NCBI GenBank assembly: GCA_001766825.1
Contig: LYOR01000011.1
Coordinates: forward strand, 1 to 36,715
DNA length: 36,715 nucleotides
Direction: 5' to 3'
Source: Candidatus Syntropharchaeum butanivorans
GTDB lineage: Archaea; Halobacteriota; Syntropharchaeia; Syntropharchaeales; Syntropharchaeaceae
Part shown: piece after piece, positions 1-7,824 of the stretch
Layout: the number at the start of each line of letters is the position of its first letter
Position numbering within the stretch: the first letter of the stretch is position 1
Made by a program: the position numbers and the translations under genes
The notes under the pieces: generated by a model
The model's database searches: none
What the model was told of the DNA's origin: nothing
Seen by the model: the letters and a program-made list of their open reading frames with translations, nothing else

Positions 1-120
1 GTGAAAGAGCTGAAGGAAGCGATTGCTGAAGCTTTCAAAAAACTTACAGAATCAATATCTTTTGCAAAAAGCTGGATTGAGAAGTTCCTGGGTGATAAGT
101 TTATGATGTTATGCACTTAA
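1..120 (+). pseudogene. C-terminal end of a transposase (IS630-like), cut by the window edge
   Basis: The window opens inside an open frame that runs to a TAA at 118-120 and gives 39 residues. The end of this peptide (SISFAKSWIEKFLG) resembles the C-terminus of archaeal IS630-type DDE transposases, which often finish with a helix of the form S-F-A-K-x-W-I-E-K-F-L. The catalytic part lies outside the window, so it is not clear whether the full gene is intact. The stop codon sits directly beside a decayed oxidoreductase remnant on the other strand, which suggests that an insertion sequence landed in or next to that gene. The family assignment comes from recalled C-terminal similarity only. Confidence 0.5.
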
Positions 121-417
121 CTATAAACTGGATCTCTACACCACATGATAGTGCCTGCTCCTTCAGACCCTGATCGAGCGTGCCGCTCATCTTTCCCTTC
201 TAACAAGGTAAATCACATTCTTCTTTGTCCTGATCTCATACCTCTTTAATCCAGGTGCAACCCTGATCAACGAGGTCAGGGGTGTGTACTCGAAGTTTAT
301 GTCAAGGTTGCACCAAGTATCCTGATGGGCCCATCCATTGGCTGACCCCCCTCTGTAAGATGATGCCTTTGAACTCTTAATATATTTGCCCGTGACAAAC
401 AGGGTGATGCTTGGCAC
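110..417 (-). pseudogene. Remnant of an FAD-dependent reductase (geranylgeranyl-reductase-like), frameshifted
   Basis: Two short minus-strand frames join into one recognisable stretch. The first (417 down to 187) ends with PGLKRYEIRTKKNVIYLVRR and hits a stop. One base out of register, from about 190 down to about 110, the sequence continues SGTLDQGLKEQALSCGVEI. Together they resemble the middle of archaeal FAD/NAD(P)-dependent oxidoreductases of the geranylgeranyl reductase superfamily, where a phrase like L-V-R-R...G-T-L-D-x-G-L-x-x-Q-A-L-x-x-G-V-E-I follows the FAD-binding N-terminus. There is no Rossmann GxGxxG start and no C-terminal domain, and the similarity stops close to the transposase end at 120. 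This looks like a dead fragment trimmed by insertion. The family call rests on recall of a short motif and is tentative. Confidence 0.35.
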
Positions 418-488
418 CTGAGGGGTAGTTCAATGGGGTTGAAAGGAGATGGTCTCGGGATGGTGTGAATCGTGTACAGGGTTAAAGG

Positions 489-502
489 CAATACTTAAAT
501 AC
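489..502 (+). promoter_or_regulatory. Probable TATA-box promoter of the permease/ATPase operon
   Basis: The stretch around 491-500 reads ATACTTAAATAC, a good archaeal TATA element. It lies about 50 bases before the ATG at 551, which leaves a leader of roughly 25 bases. No riboswitch-like fold is evident in this short leader. Confidence 0.45.
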
Positions 503-550
503 AAACGTCTTTGTTGTAAGTTCAAATAATTAGATGGGGATACACAGAGG

Positions 551-1615
551 ATGAAGAGATTTGGAGATGGAATTCAGTCTGAAAAGATGTTAAAATGGTT
601 TTTCACCCTGCTTATACTCCTCATTCTCCTTATCGTGAGCATCTTCATCACTGTTGGGATGGGAGCTGTTGCGATCCCATCTGAGTGCATTCTCTCGATG
701 GTACTTGAGAAAGGTAGAGAAGCGATAGCGTCAGGATCCCTCGATCCGTTCTTCCATGATCTCACCCCGGATGAGAAGATATTCTTCCATATCCGACTTC
801 CAAGGGTCATATTCGGGGCCCTCGTCGGGATGGCACTTGCTGTTGCAGGTGGTGTGATGCAAGGCGTCTTCAAGAACCCGATGGCGGATCCATTCATACT
901 CGGTATCTCAACCGGGGCCGCGGTGGGTGCAATCATCGGGATGACGGTCCTCACATCGATCGGCCTATACATGCGACCGCTCATGGCGTTTTTAGGTGCA
1001 ATTTTGACAATATTTGTCGTATATAACCTCGCGCGGGTCGGGGGCAAGGTTGCAATCGATACACTCCTTCTTGCAGGGATTGCGTTTGGATACTTCCTCT
1101 ACTCGGTTGAGTGGTTACTTCTCATCGTCTTCACAGACTCGCCCCACGAGATCCTCTCATGGTTGATCGGCTATCTGGGGAACGCCTCGTGGATGGATGT
1201 CGAGTATACAACAGCCCCGGTGCTTCTCGGGGTATTTCTGATCTTCCTCTTTGCCAGGGATCTCAATGCAATGTTACTGGGGGATGAGACTGCCCATTAC
1301 ATCGGCATCGGGGTTGAGTCTGTCAGAAAGATACTCCTTGCACTTGCATCACTCATCACCGCCATAACGGTTGCATTTGGCGGTATTATCGGGTTTGTGG
1401 GCCTTATAATGCCGCACATGACCAGGCTGATCGTTGGCCCCGATCACCGAATACTCCTGCCTGCCTCCGCGCTATTCGGTGCCATTTTTGTGATATGGAC
1501 CGACACACTCGCAAGGACGGTACTTGCACCGGCTGAGGTTCCGGTTGGCGTGATAACCCCGCTCTTTGGTGCACCACTCTTCATATATCTGCTTGTGACA
1601 AGGAGGAGGGGATAG
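551..1615 (+). CDS. btuC: FecCD/BtuC-family ABC transporter permease
   Basis: This is the inner-membrane permease of a type II importer for corrinoids, haem or iron-siderophores. The 354 residues contain about ten hydrophobic segments, beginning near residues 15-38. The family signature GVMQGVFKNPMADPFILGIS lies around residues 97-116, and FGGIIGFVGLIMPHMTRLIVG, the coupling region that contacts the ATPase, lies around 275-295. Length is normal for BtuC. The gene abuts the ATPase gene: its TAG ends one base before the next ATG, so the two are almost certainly co-translated. No substrate-binding protein gene (BtuF/FhuD type) is present in the window, so the substrate is not shown. Vitamin B12 is favoured only because corrinoid enzymes occur nearby. 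The symbol reflects the family, not proven specificity. Confidence 0.85.
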   Translation: MKRFGDGIQSEKMLKWFFTLLILLILLIVSIFITVGMGAVAIPSECILSMVLEKGREAIASGSLDPFFHDLTPDEKIFFHIRLPRVIFGALVGMALAVAGGVMQGVFKNPMADPFILGISTGAAVGAIIGMTVLTSIGLYMRPLMAFLGAILTIFVVYNLARVGGKVAIDTLLLAGIAFGYFLYSVEWLLLIVFTDSPHEILSWLIGYLGNASWMDVEYTTAPVLLGVFLIFLFARDLNAMLLGDETAHYIGIGVESVRKILLALASLITAITVAFGGIIGFVGLIMPHMTRLIVGPDHRILLPASALFGAIFVIWTDTLARTVLAPAEVPVGVITPLFGAPLFIYLLVTRRRG

Positions 1616-2890
1616 ATGATACCGCTTGAGGTGAGAGGGGTCGACGTATACTACGGGAATACGCGGATAATAAAGAATATCAATTTTAACTCAACCGGGG
1701 GAGAGTTTATCGGTATCGTGGGCCCGAATGGATCAGGGAAGACGACACTTCTCAAGACGATAGGTAGACTCCTCAAGCCCAGAGTCGGGACGGTTATAAT
1801 CGACCAGCAGGAGATACTCTCAATGAAGCATAAGGAGTTCGCAAAGCAGGTTGCTGCGGTCCCCCAGGATACACAGATCGAGTTTGAGTTTAAGGCAATC
1901 GATATCGTGCTCATGGGGAGAAATCCGCATCTTGGCAGGTTGCAGATGGAGCGGCCAGAGGATGAGCGGATAGCAAAGGAGGCGATGAAGATGACAGGAT
2001 GCCTCCACCTCATGAATCGTCCGATCGGTGAGCTGAGTGGGGGAGAACGGCAACGGGTGATAATCGCTCGTGCCCTTGCACAGGAGCCACGTATCTTGCT
2101 TCTCGATGAGCCAACATCCCATCTTGACATAAACTACCAGATCGAGACGATGGACCTTCTGAAAAGCCTGTCGGAGAAGGGTTTGATCGTGATCGCAGCG
2201 ATCCATGACCTCAACCTTGCTGCACAGTACTGCGATCGGTTAATCATGCTAAATTCTGGGGAGGCAATCGCGATAGGAAAGCCTGAGGAGGTTTTGAGCG
2301 AGGAACGGATAAGGGAGGTGTTTGGGTGTGAAGTCATCGTCAGGCACCATCCGGTCACAAACGCGTGCTACATCACACCTCTCCCGAAGCGGAGGACCCA
2401 GCCAAGAAGGAGGGCGAAGAAGGTCCACATCATCTGTGGAGGGGGAAGCGGGGCATCTATCATGCATGAGTTACATGATGCAGGATTCCATGTGAGTGCC
2501 GGTGTCCTGAACCTGCTTGATACAGACTATGAGGTTGCGGAGAAGCTCGGGATAGAGGTGATCACAGAGGCCCCTTTCTCTCCGGTGAGCGAGGAGTCTC
2601 ATCAGGCAAACCTCAGGGCTATTGAGAGGACAGACGCGGTAATAATTGCCCCTGTGGCGTTTGGATTTGGTAACTTAAAGAATCTTGATGTGTGTGAGGT
2701 GGCACTTGACCTTGGAAAACAGGTCTTTATCATGAAGGACGTGCTTGAGCCTGAAAACGACTACACGGGTGGTGAGGCTAAAAAGCGAATTGAAAGACTT
2801 CTTGAGATGAGTGCAGCGGTTGTTGAAGGAATTGATGATCTTAAGAAGGCCCTTGAAGCACTGCATAGGTGTTCGGATAAGAGATTGTGA
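1616..2890 (+). CDS. btuD: ABC transporter ATPase of BtuD/FecE type with extra C-terminal domain
   Basis: This is the energising subunit of the upstream importer. Residues 1-240 form a standard ABC domain: Walker A GPNGSGKTT (36-44), Q-loop Gln84, signature LSGGERQ (140-146), Walker B LLLDEPTSHLD (161-171) and the switch His197. A further ~160 residues follow after a basic linker (RRTQPRRRAKK, about 259-269). This tail begins VHIICGGGSGASIM, looks like a small Rossmann-like nucleotide-binding fold, and includes a D-A-V-I-I-A-P stretch near 340-346. Such extended ATPases are known from archaeal B12 importers, and the tail's role is not established. The start ATG directly follows the permease stop with an AGGAGGAGGGG ribosome site inside the permease gene. 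Importer substrate is uncertain. Confidence 0.85.
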   Translation: MIPLEVRGVDVYYGNTRIIKNINFNSTGGEFIGIVGPNGSGKTTLLKTIGRLLKPRVGTVIIDQQEILSMKHKEFAKQVAAVPQDTQIEFEFKAIDIVLMGRNPHLGRLQMERPEDERIAKEAMKMTGCLHLMNRPIGELSGGERQRVIIARALAQEPRILLLDEPTSHLDINYQIETMDLLKSLSEKGLIVIAAIHDLNLAAQYCDRLIMLNSGEAIAIGKPEEVLSEERIREVFGCEVIVRHHPVTNACYITPLPKRRTQPRRRAKKVHIICGGGSGASIMHELHDAGFHVSAGVLNLLDTDYEVAEKLGIEVITEAPFSPVSEESHQANLRAIERTDAVIIAPVAFGFGNLKNLDVCEVALDLGKQVFIMKDVLEPENDYTGGEAKKRIERLLEMSAAVVEGIDDLKKALEALHRCSDKRL

Positions 2891-2937
2891 TTTTAACTAT
2901 TGGACTTTTTAAGCTATAAAAGTGACTATTTTACACG

Positions 2938-4256
2938 GTGATACAATATATGAATCTAAACGATGAGAAGGGAACAGACCCCACGGTGGAAGCCATTGTG
3001 GAGATGTTCCCAGAGGATTTTTTAAGAAATACTGCACGAGAGAGCGGACTTGTTATAAGGGAGCGTAAAATTGATCCGGTTATTCTTTTCTGGGTGTTAA
3101 CGCTTGGATTCGGTGTGCGTTTTCTGAGCACCATCCGTGGACTGAAGCGGAAATACGAGGAGAAAGCAGGGGTGAAACTGAGCATAAGTCGTTTTTACGA
3201 CCGATTCACTCCCAAGATGGTTGATTTCCTTCAGAGGTGCGTGCTCCATGCGATTGAGTTTCAAGCACAGCAACCCGGTCGTGTCTTGGGCGATAAATTG
3301 AATCGTTTTAAGGATCTGGTTATCCAGGACAGCACGATTATCAGGTTGCACGAATCTCTTGCGCCAATATGGCCCGCCGCAAGGTCGAAGAGAGTCGCTG
3401 CGGGCGTTAAAGTCTCCTGTGTCGTTAGTGCGATTGCCAATAGTCCAAAATCCGTCAGGATATACCCTGAAAGGACGGCAGAGGCTAAAATACTTCGGTT
3501 GGGACCATGGCTCAAGGGCTGCATCCTGCTCCTCGATCTCGGATACTTCAAGTACCTCTTCTTCGACAGAATCGACCGCTATGGCGGCTATTTCGTTAGC
3601 AGGCTGAAAGGGAACGCCAATCCGTTGATTGTTGCCGTGAATCGTAAATGGGAGGTAACTCGATAGATGTCGTGGGGAAGAGGTTGAGAGATGCCCTTCC
3701 GCTTCTGAAGCGAGAAGTCCTGGATGTGGAAGTGGAGGTCAAATTCAAGCGTAGAAAGTACAGGGGGAAGCAAAGCACGGTGAATAGGAGATTCAGGCTG
3801 GTATGTGTTTTCAATAAGGAATCTGGGAGATATCACACCTATTTGACCAATATTCCACTTGAAATATTGGCTGCAGAGGACATCGCACGCCTGTACGCTG
3901 CGAGATGGGAAATTGAACTGATATTCAAAGAGTTGAAAAGTCACTACCGCATGGATCAGATACCGAGTACAAACCCAGAGACCGTGAAATGCTTGATTTG
4001 GATCGCTATTCTGACGTTAATCTGCTCACGCAGGATACTCCGGCTGATTCAGAATGCAAATCCCGAAAATGCTCACCGATACACGTCTTTACGATGGGCA
4101 AAAGTCTTCACCGAGCAAGCAGACCGATTGTTAACGGAAGTACTCGAGTGTGTGGGGCTGAAACTCGATATGCTCACTTTATACAGCATTTACCTCGGCC
4201 AGGGATGCGATCCGAATGTCAAACGAGAGAGGCTTATGGATGGGTGGATTACTTAA
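2938..4256 (+). pseudogene. IS4-family transposase split by a one-base frameshift
   Basis: Two overlapping frames (2938-3666 and 3648-4256) encode the halves of one DDE transposase. The first half carries the candidate catalytic Asp in VIQDSTIIRL and the second in LLLDLGYFKY. The second half carries the IS4 signature Y-x2-R-x3-E-x6-K as YAARWEIELIFKELK. The frame moves back by one base near 3649-3652, where the sequence is TGGGAGG. Adding one G to that run would read W-G-G-N-S and fuse the halves cleanly, giving about 435 residues. The start could be GTG 2938 or ATG 2950. I did not find convincing terminal inverted repeats at either side, so element ends are not marked. A sequencing indel or a recent inactivating deletion both fit. 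A programmed frameshift is less likely because there is no classical slippery heptamer. Confidence 0.8.
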
Positions 4257-4291
4257 CCGAACACACATGGATATTTGTCTTGTAATATCTT

Positions 4292-4396
4292 CTATTTTTT
4301 CTTTTGTATTATTTGGGCAGCAGCATAAGCAGCAACCGCTGTGGCGGATATGAGAAGAAGCATCAGAAGAGCCATAATGGGCTTTGACAGACGCAT
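4292..4396 (-). CDS. 34-residue hydrophobic membrane or secreted peptide
   Basis: A short minus-strand frame reads MRLSKPIMALLMLLLISATA followed by VAAYAAAQIIQKKK and a TAG stop. It has a basic N-terminus, one hydrophobic segment of about 20 residues and a lysine tail, so it could be a single-pass membrane peptide or a signal-peptide-like product. The start is supported by a strong ribosome site, GGAGGAGG, about seven bases upstream of the ATG, and the stop is followed by no other gene. It lies in the gene-poor stretch after the IS4 element. No family is recognised. A longer overlapping frame on the same strand (4179-4514) has no matching ribosome site and runs into the transposase, so this shorter frame is preferred. 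Confidence 0.5.
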   Translation of the reverse strand: MRLSKPIMALLMLLLISATAVAAYAAAQIIQKKK

Positions 4397-4785
4397 CCTT
4401 TTGCCTCCTCCAGGCGTAATAATCCCCGCAATTTTGGTATATGAATTTTTCTTTTTCCATCACATTTCCCATCCCTGAACCGGATCTCTCTCCAGTACTC
4501 TGACTTTCCCCCACGTCAATTCACGCTGAACGGTTCTCTACCTCCAGTGCATCTGATGTTGCATCCCAACCAGTAGAGCTGTCTTGAGGTTTGATGGGTG
4601 GAATAAAATCTCACCAGCGGTATGTGCAGCTCAACTTTACAGAGATATCGCGTTAAAATAATAAAAGTGGTGTTTTAAACTTCAGGATTTCGCTGAATTA
4701 AGACCCAAAATGAAATATGTTGATTTTATGTAACTTTTTCTTATCATAATTAGCTTGATCAAAGGAAATTTGGATTAAATAGCCA
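4397..4785. other. Gene-poor A+T-rich spacer
   Basis: About 390 bases between the small membrane peptide and the promoter of the next small gene. I see no convincing coding frame, tRNA or rRNA. The right-hand part (4660-4790) is strongly A+T-rich. Confidence 0.4.
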
Positions 4786-4788
4786 TAA

Positions 4789-4800
4789 GATTTAAGTATT
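4789..4800 (+). promoter_or_regulatory. TATA box, probably driving a leaderless transcript
   Basis: GATTTAAGTATT at about 4789-4800 is TATA-like. Its centre lies roughly 26 bases before the ATG at 4821, the usual distance from TATA box to transcription start in archaea. No Shine-Dalgarno sequence precedes that ATG. Both facts fit a leaderless mRNA. Confidence 0.4.
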
Positions 4801-4820
4801 ATGATGGTAATATATCAATC

Positions 4821-4994
4821 ATGCAGGTAAAACAATTGACTGAGGATGAGATCAAGGAGGTACAGGCACTCGAGAAGGAACTCGGTGTGATATTAGTCGC
4901 ATACAATCGTTATGCAGATCTTGATCCCGAGGCGTTGAAAAAGGTTCAGGAACTTGAAGAGAAGCTTGGAGTGACTCTTCTTGCATTCCAGTAA
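4821..4994 (+). CDS. 57-residue small protein with two internal repeats
   Basis: The frame encodes 57 residues beginning MQVKQLTEDEIKEV and ending GVTLLAFQ. It is built from two similar halves: EIKEVQALEKELGVILVAY (about 10-28) and ALKKVQELEEKLGVTLLAF (about 38-56), an obvious duplication. Each half looks like one amphipathic helix followed by a short beta strand, so the protein could fold as a compact alpha-beta repeat or dimerise. I do not recognise a named family. A TATA box sits just upstream and a hairpin with a T-rich tract follows, so this is a monocistronic, self-contained transcription unit. That, the clean repeat structure and the acidic/basic balance argue that it is a real gene despite its size. 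Confidence 0.7.
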   Translation: MQVKQLTEDEIKEVQALEKELGVILVAYNRYADLDPEALKKVQELEEKLGVTLLAFQ

Positions 4995-5000
4995 GCAGTT

Positions 5001-5048
5001 AAAACGGGATGGGTTGAATCTTCAACCTACCCTGTTTTATTTTTAATT
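5001..5048 (+). terminator. Hairpin and T-rich tail after the 57-residue gene
   Basis: AAAACGGGATGGGTTGA at 5001 pairs with TCAACCTACCCTGTTTT ending at 5038, a long stem with one mismatch and a few G-U pairs. ATTTTTAATT follows. It starts seven bases after the stop codon and separates this unit from the minus-strand fwdF gene. Confidence 0.65.
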
Positions 5049-5156
5049 CTCATTATTCTTCTCCAAAAAACTATTTCCCGTTGAGCTCTTGTAAGAAAAG
5101 CAGTGAAGAATTGGTATGAAGATGCAAGGGGAGCATCCTGAGAGGTCTTCGATAAT

Positions 5157-6302
5157 CTACCTGAAGACGATACCTTCCTCCCCCTTCCTGAAGAACCTGA
5201 GGTTCTTGTAGCTTCTCTCCTCCCTCTCTCCTTTTATAATCTCAATCGTTTCAAGCCACTGGTTCTTCCAGGGAAGATCGGCCAGAGGGGTGTGTCTCAC
5301 AGAAGACCTCACAACGTCTATCACATCGAACCGGCATGCATTGACGCATGCACCACAGTAAGTACACAGCGACTCCTCAACCGCGATCTTATCATTCTGG
5401 GGTATGTACCACGCCCTGGATGGACAGATGTTGATGCAAGCATGGCACCCCACAGGATCACACTCTGGAAGCCTCCTCTCAATGATGGATATATCCCCCT
5501 CAAACGGCTTCTCAAGCTCTATCGCGCCGTAAGGGCAGCGAAATACACACCACCCACACCTGTTGCAGATATTATCATCGATTAGAATCTCCCCCTCGAT
5601 TTTGGGGGGCTCAATCTCGATTCTCTCCTTTCGAAGATGGCACACAACCTCGATCGCATCCTCAGGACATAGATCCGCGCATAATGTGCAGTAATCACAT
5701 TTATCCAGGTCTATCATCAGGGGTTCAAACTCCTCAGGACTCTCCGGGGTTATATCCTCGGGATCACGCTCGATGAGAACGAAAGCATCGCAGAACCTCG
5801 AGCAGATACCACAACGATTGCACTTATCACAGTCTATCCTGATCTCACCCTCTGCGGTATCATCAAACGGTATGATATCCTCTCTCCTTTGTATTGAAAG
5901 CTCAAGCTTAATCGCATCCTTGGGGCATGCCCTCTCGCAGATCAAACAGGGAATACATCGCTCATTAACCCTGATATGGGATTCAAGATGTGGATACTCC
6001 TCCAGATCTCTGATATCGGTCCCTTCCATCCTGAACTTAAAGGCCTTCTCAGGACAGAACGCGGCACACATCCCGCAGAATGCGCACTTATCAAGATCAA
6101 GCATCACAGGGGGGGCATCAAGCCCTGTCGCAATCTCTGGTACCGGCCCAAGCTCAAGCGCATCTGTGGGACAGATCTTGACACATATCCCACATCCAGT
6201 ACATCTCTTATAGTCATACTCTAAATGACGATCTATCCCGGTGGCTCTCGCCTCGTAGATGAAGGATGTCCCATCAAAGTCCATCCTCTTCTCAATTTCC
6301 AT
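5157..6302 (-). CDS. fwdF: Polyferredoxin, formylmethanofuran dehydrogenase subunit F type
   Basis: The 381-residue protein carries eight [4Fe-4S] motifs. Seven are CxxCxxCxxxC: CTGCGICVKICP at residue 34, then motifs beginning CAFC, CIPC, CNRC, CDYC, CNRC and, last, CTYC. The seventh in order is spaced CxxxxCxxCxxxCP (CDPVGCHACINICP). Eight clusters in about 380 residues is the pattern of FwdF/FmdF, the electron wire of tungsten or molybdenum formylmethanofuran dehydrogenase, which handles CO2/formylmethanofuran in the first step of methanogenesis or the last step when reversed. No other fwd subunit is in the window, so this copy is separated from a catalytic operon at least locally. It follows the DUF151 gene by 15 bases on the same strand. 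It could serve another ferredoxin-dependent enzyme. Confidence 0.85.
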   Translation of the reverse strand: MEIEKRMDFDGTSFIYEARATGIDRHLEYDYKRCTGCGICVKICPTDALELGPVPEIATGLDAPPVMLDLDKCAFCGMCAAFCPEKAFKFRMEGTDIRDLEEYPHLESHIRVNERCIPCLICERACPKDAIKLELSIQRREDIIPFDDTAEGEIRIDCDKCNRCGICSRFCDAFVLIERDPEDITPESPEEFEPLMIDLDKCDYCTLCADLCPEDAIEVVCHLRKERIEIEPPKIEGEILIDDNICNRCGWCVFRCPYGAIELEKPFEGDISIIERRLPECDPVGCHACINICPSRAWYIPQNDKIAVEESLCTYCGACVNACRFDVIDVVRSSVRHTPLADLPWKNQWLETIEIIKGEREERSYKNLRFFRKGEEGIVFR

Positions 6303-6317
6303 CCCCCACCCCTCGTT

Positions 6318-6806
6318 TTAAAGTGAGCTCAGCATCGTGTCAACATCATTCAGGGACTCCTCATCCATCGCTGCCTCATCAAAGATCTCCCTTCTCACGT
6401 ATATGTCTGTCCCGGTCCTAAGTGCAATAGCGATACAATCACTTGGTCGAGCATCGATATCCTTTTCACCGTCCTTATCAGCTATTGTGAGCTTTGCATA
6501 ATACACCCCATCGTAGAAGTCATCAATGAAGATCTTTGTGATCCTGCACTCCATGCTCTCTATCAGCGATACAATAAGATCATGCGTCATGGGTCGTGGT
6601 GCAATCTGTCCCTTCAGCGCTGAGCTTATCGAAATTGCCTCGGGAAGCCCGATATAGATTGGCATCACCTTCCCATTTGCCTGAAGCAGAACGAGGGGTG
6701 CACCACCCTGCGGGGTCTTTCCGAGGTAGACACCCTTCACCTCGACGTGGACCTCCTCCATACGATATAGATCACATCCAGGATATATATTAACGTGTTC
6801 CTTCAT
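6318..6806 (-). CDS. DUF151 / bifunctional-nuclease-domain protein
   Basis: A 162-residue protein of the BFN (DUF151) family. It shows the typical core: VEVKGVYLGKTPQGGAPLVLL near the start, IYIGLPEAISISSAL in the middle, and the conserved ARPSDCIAIALRTG stretch toward the end. Family members have been reported to have nuclease activity in some bacteria and plants, but the archaeal role is not known. The frame is open further upstream to 6971, but the ATG at 6806 is chosen because GGTGGGGGG lies four bases before it and because a longer start would overlap priL far more. It overlaps the end of priL by 17 bases, so the two are probably translated from one message. Confidence 0.8.
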   Translation of the reverse strand: MKEHVNIYPGCDLYRMEEVHVEVKGVYLGKTPQGGAPLVLLQANGKVMPIYIGLPEAISISSALKGQIAPRPMTHDLIVSLIESMECRITKIFIDDFYDGVYYAKLTIADKDGEKDIDARPSDCIAIALRTGTDIYVRREIFDEAAMDEESLNDVDTMLSSL

Positions 6807-7824
6807 GATCCCCCCCACCTTCAATGGCCCTGAGGTATATCGTGAGCGGATGGCCCGGGTTGGGGCAGGAGCCGGTACAGTTGCCGTAAGTCCTGATCGT
6901 GGAGCATGAAGGGGGGGTGTATCCCCTGGATGCGATATGCTCAACCTGATACCGTGTCTTTGACTCGTCAAAATCAGGTGAGCTTCTGTAGATCTTGATG
7001 ATATCCTCTACAGAAAGCCCTATTTTGAGAAGAAAAGATGTTAACGTGAACCTGGCAGAGTGTGGTAGGTTAATCCCTGCTGCAATGTCCTGGATCATCG
7101 ATCGGATGCATGGGGGAAACTTCTCCGGGTTGACAACCGGTATTCCATCTGCAAACTTGGCCGTCTTCTTTGAAAGCTCCTCCCTGATCTCTGAGAGGTA
7201 CCTCTCAATACCTCCCCTCAACTCTGCCGGAAGATCAAGTGGGAGTCCTTCCTCGATTCTGAGCCTTATAAACTCCTGTAAAATTCTGAGATAATCCTTA
7301 TGATTCAGAACAACCCACCCACCTTTAACCCTGCGATTAACAAGCTTCCACTCGATTCCCCGAAGAACCGAGGAGACGTGGATATAATCGAGAAAGTGAA
7401 CCCTGAGCTTATCCCCAGTCATCCTGTCAACATCAAGCCCGAGATCTTTTCCAATCTGCACCGTGAATGCGGGAGATTCACGCTCAAGCCTCCGGTGTGC
7501 GGTCTTTGCCTCGACCATCGCAAATCTTCTTATAAGGTATGCATCTCCGATCGCAGAAAGGATCATTCTTGAGAAGGGATATGAGAGAAGCTCTCTTATA
7601 AGGTGGCTCTCCTTTGCATGATCCAGACTCCGGAGATCCTGTCCAGGCCCCCCTCCTCTCAAAGCACCAAGAACCCGCTCTCTGCCCCGGATACGTACAA
7701 GATCATACGCCTTCTCGTACACAAGCTCCCTGGCAGATATACCAAGCTCCTTCACATAAAGGGAGGCCTGTGGGAGGAAGGGGTAGTTTGCTAAAGTGAG
7801 AAGCTCCAATCTCAAAACCCTCAA
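6790..7824 (-). CDS. priL: DNA primase large subunit PriL
   Basis: This is the regulatory subunit of archaeal/eukaryotic-type primase, which partners with PriS to make RNA primers at replication forks. The 344-residue length is typical. Four cysteines in the C-terminal half (Cys239 in FPPCIR, Cys307 in PPSCST, Cys316 and Cys320 in GNCTGSCPNP) match the conserved ligands of the PriL [4Fe-4S] cluster. The start is a TTG at 7824 that overlaps the PCNA stop (TTGA), indicating translational coupling with the sliding clamp gene. The catalytic subunit PriS is not in this window. Confidence 0.9.
   Translation of the reverse strand: MRVLRLELLTLANYPFLPQASLYVKELGISARELVYEKAYDLVRIRGRERVLGALRGGGPGQDLRSLDHAKESHLIRELLSYPFSRMILSAIGDAYLIRRFAMVEAKTAHRRLERESPAFTVQIGKDLGLDVDRMTGDKLRVHFLDYIHVSSVLRGIEWKLVNRRVKGGWVVLNHKDYLRILQEFIRLRIEEGLPLDLPAELRGGIERYLSEIREELSKKTAKFADGIPVVNPEKFPPCIRSMIQDIAAGINLPHSARFTLTSFLLKIGLSVEDIIKIYRSSPDFDESKTRYQVEHIASRGYTPPSCSTIRTYGNCTGSCPNPGHPLTIYLRAIEGGGDHEGTR

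Noticed and set aside
297..491. 64-residue minus-strand frame upstream of the permease gene
   Set aside because: Proline-rich, no ribosome site, and in a different frame from the oxidoreductase remnant that explains the region better.
502..550. Cobalamin riboswitch before the importer operon
   Set aside because: The leader is only about 25-50 bases, too short for the fold, and no B12-box-like sequence is visible.
3640..3670. Programmed -1 frameshift in the IS4 transposase
   Set aside because: No X-XXY-YYZ slippery site or downstream pseudoknot is apparent, while a lost G in a G run explains the break simply.
4179..4514. 111-residue minus-strand open frame over the end of the IS4 transposase
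   Set aside because: It overlaps the transposase, has a cysteine/serine-rich low-quality composition, no ribosome site, and competes with the better-supported 34-residue peptide gene.
5773..6213. 146-residue plus-strand frame opposite fwdF
   Set aside because: Antisense shadow: serine/isoleucine-rich translation mirroring the cysteine-rich polyferredoxin frame.
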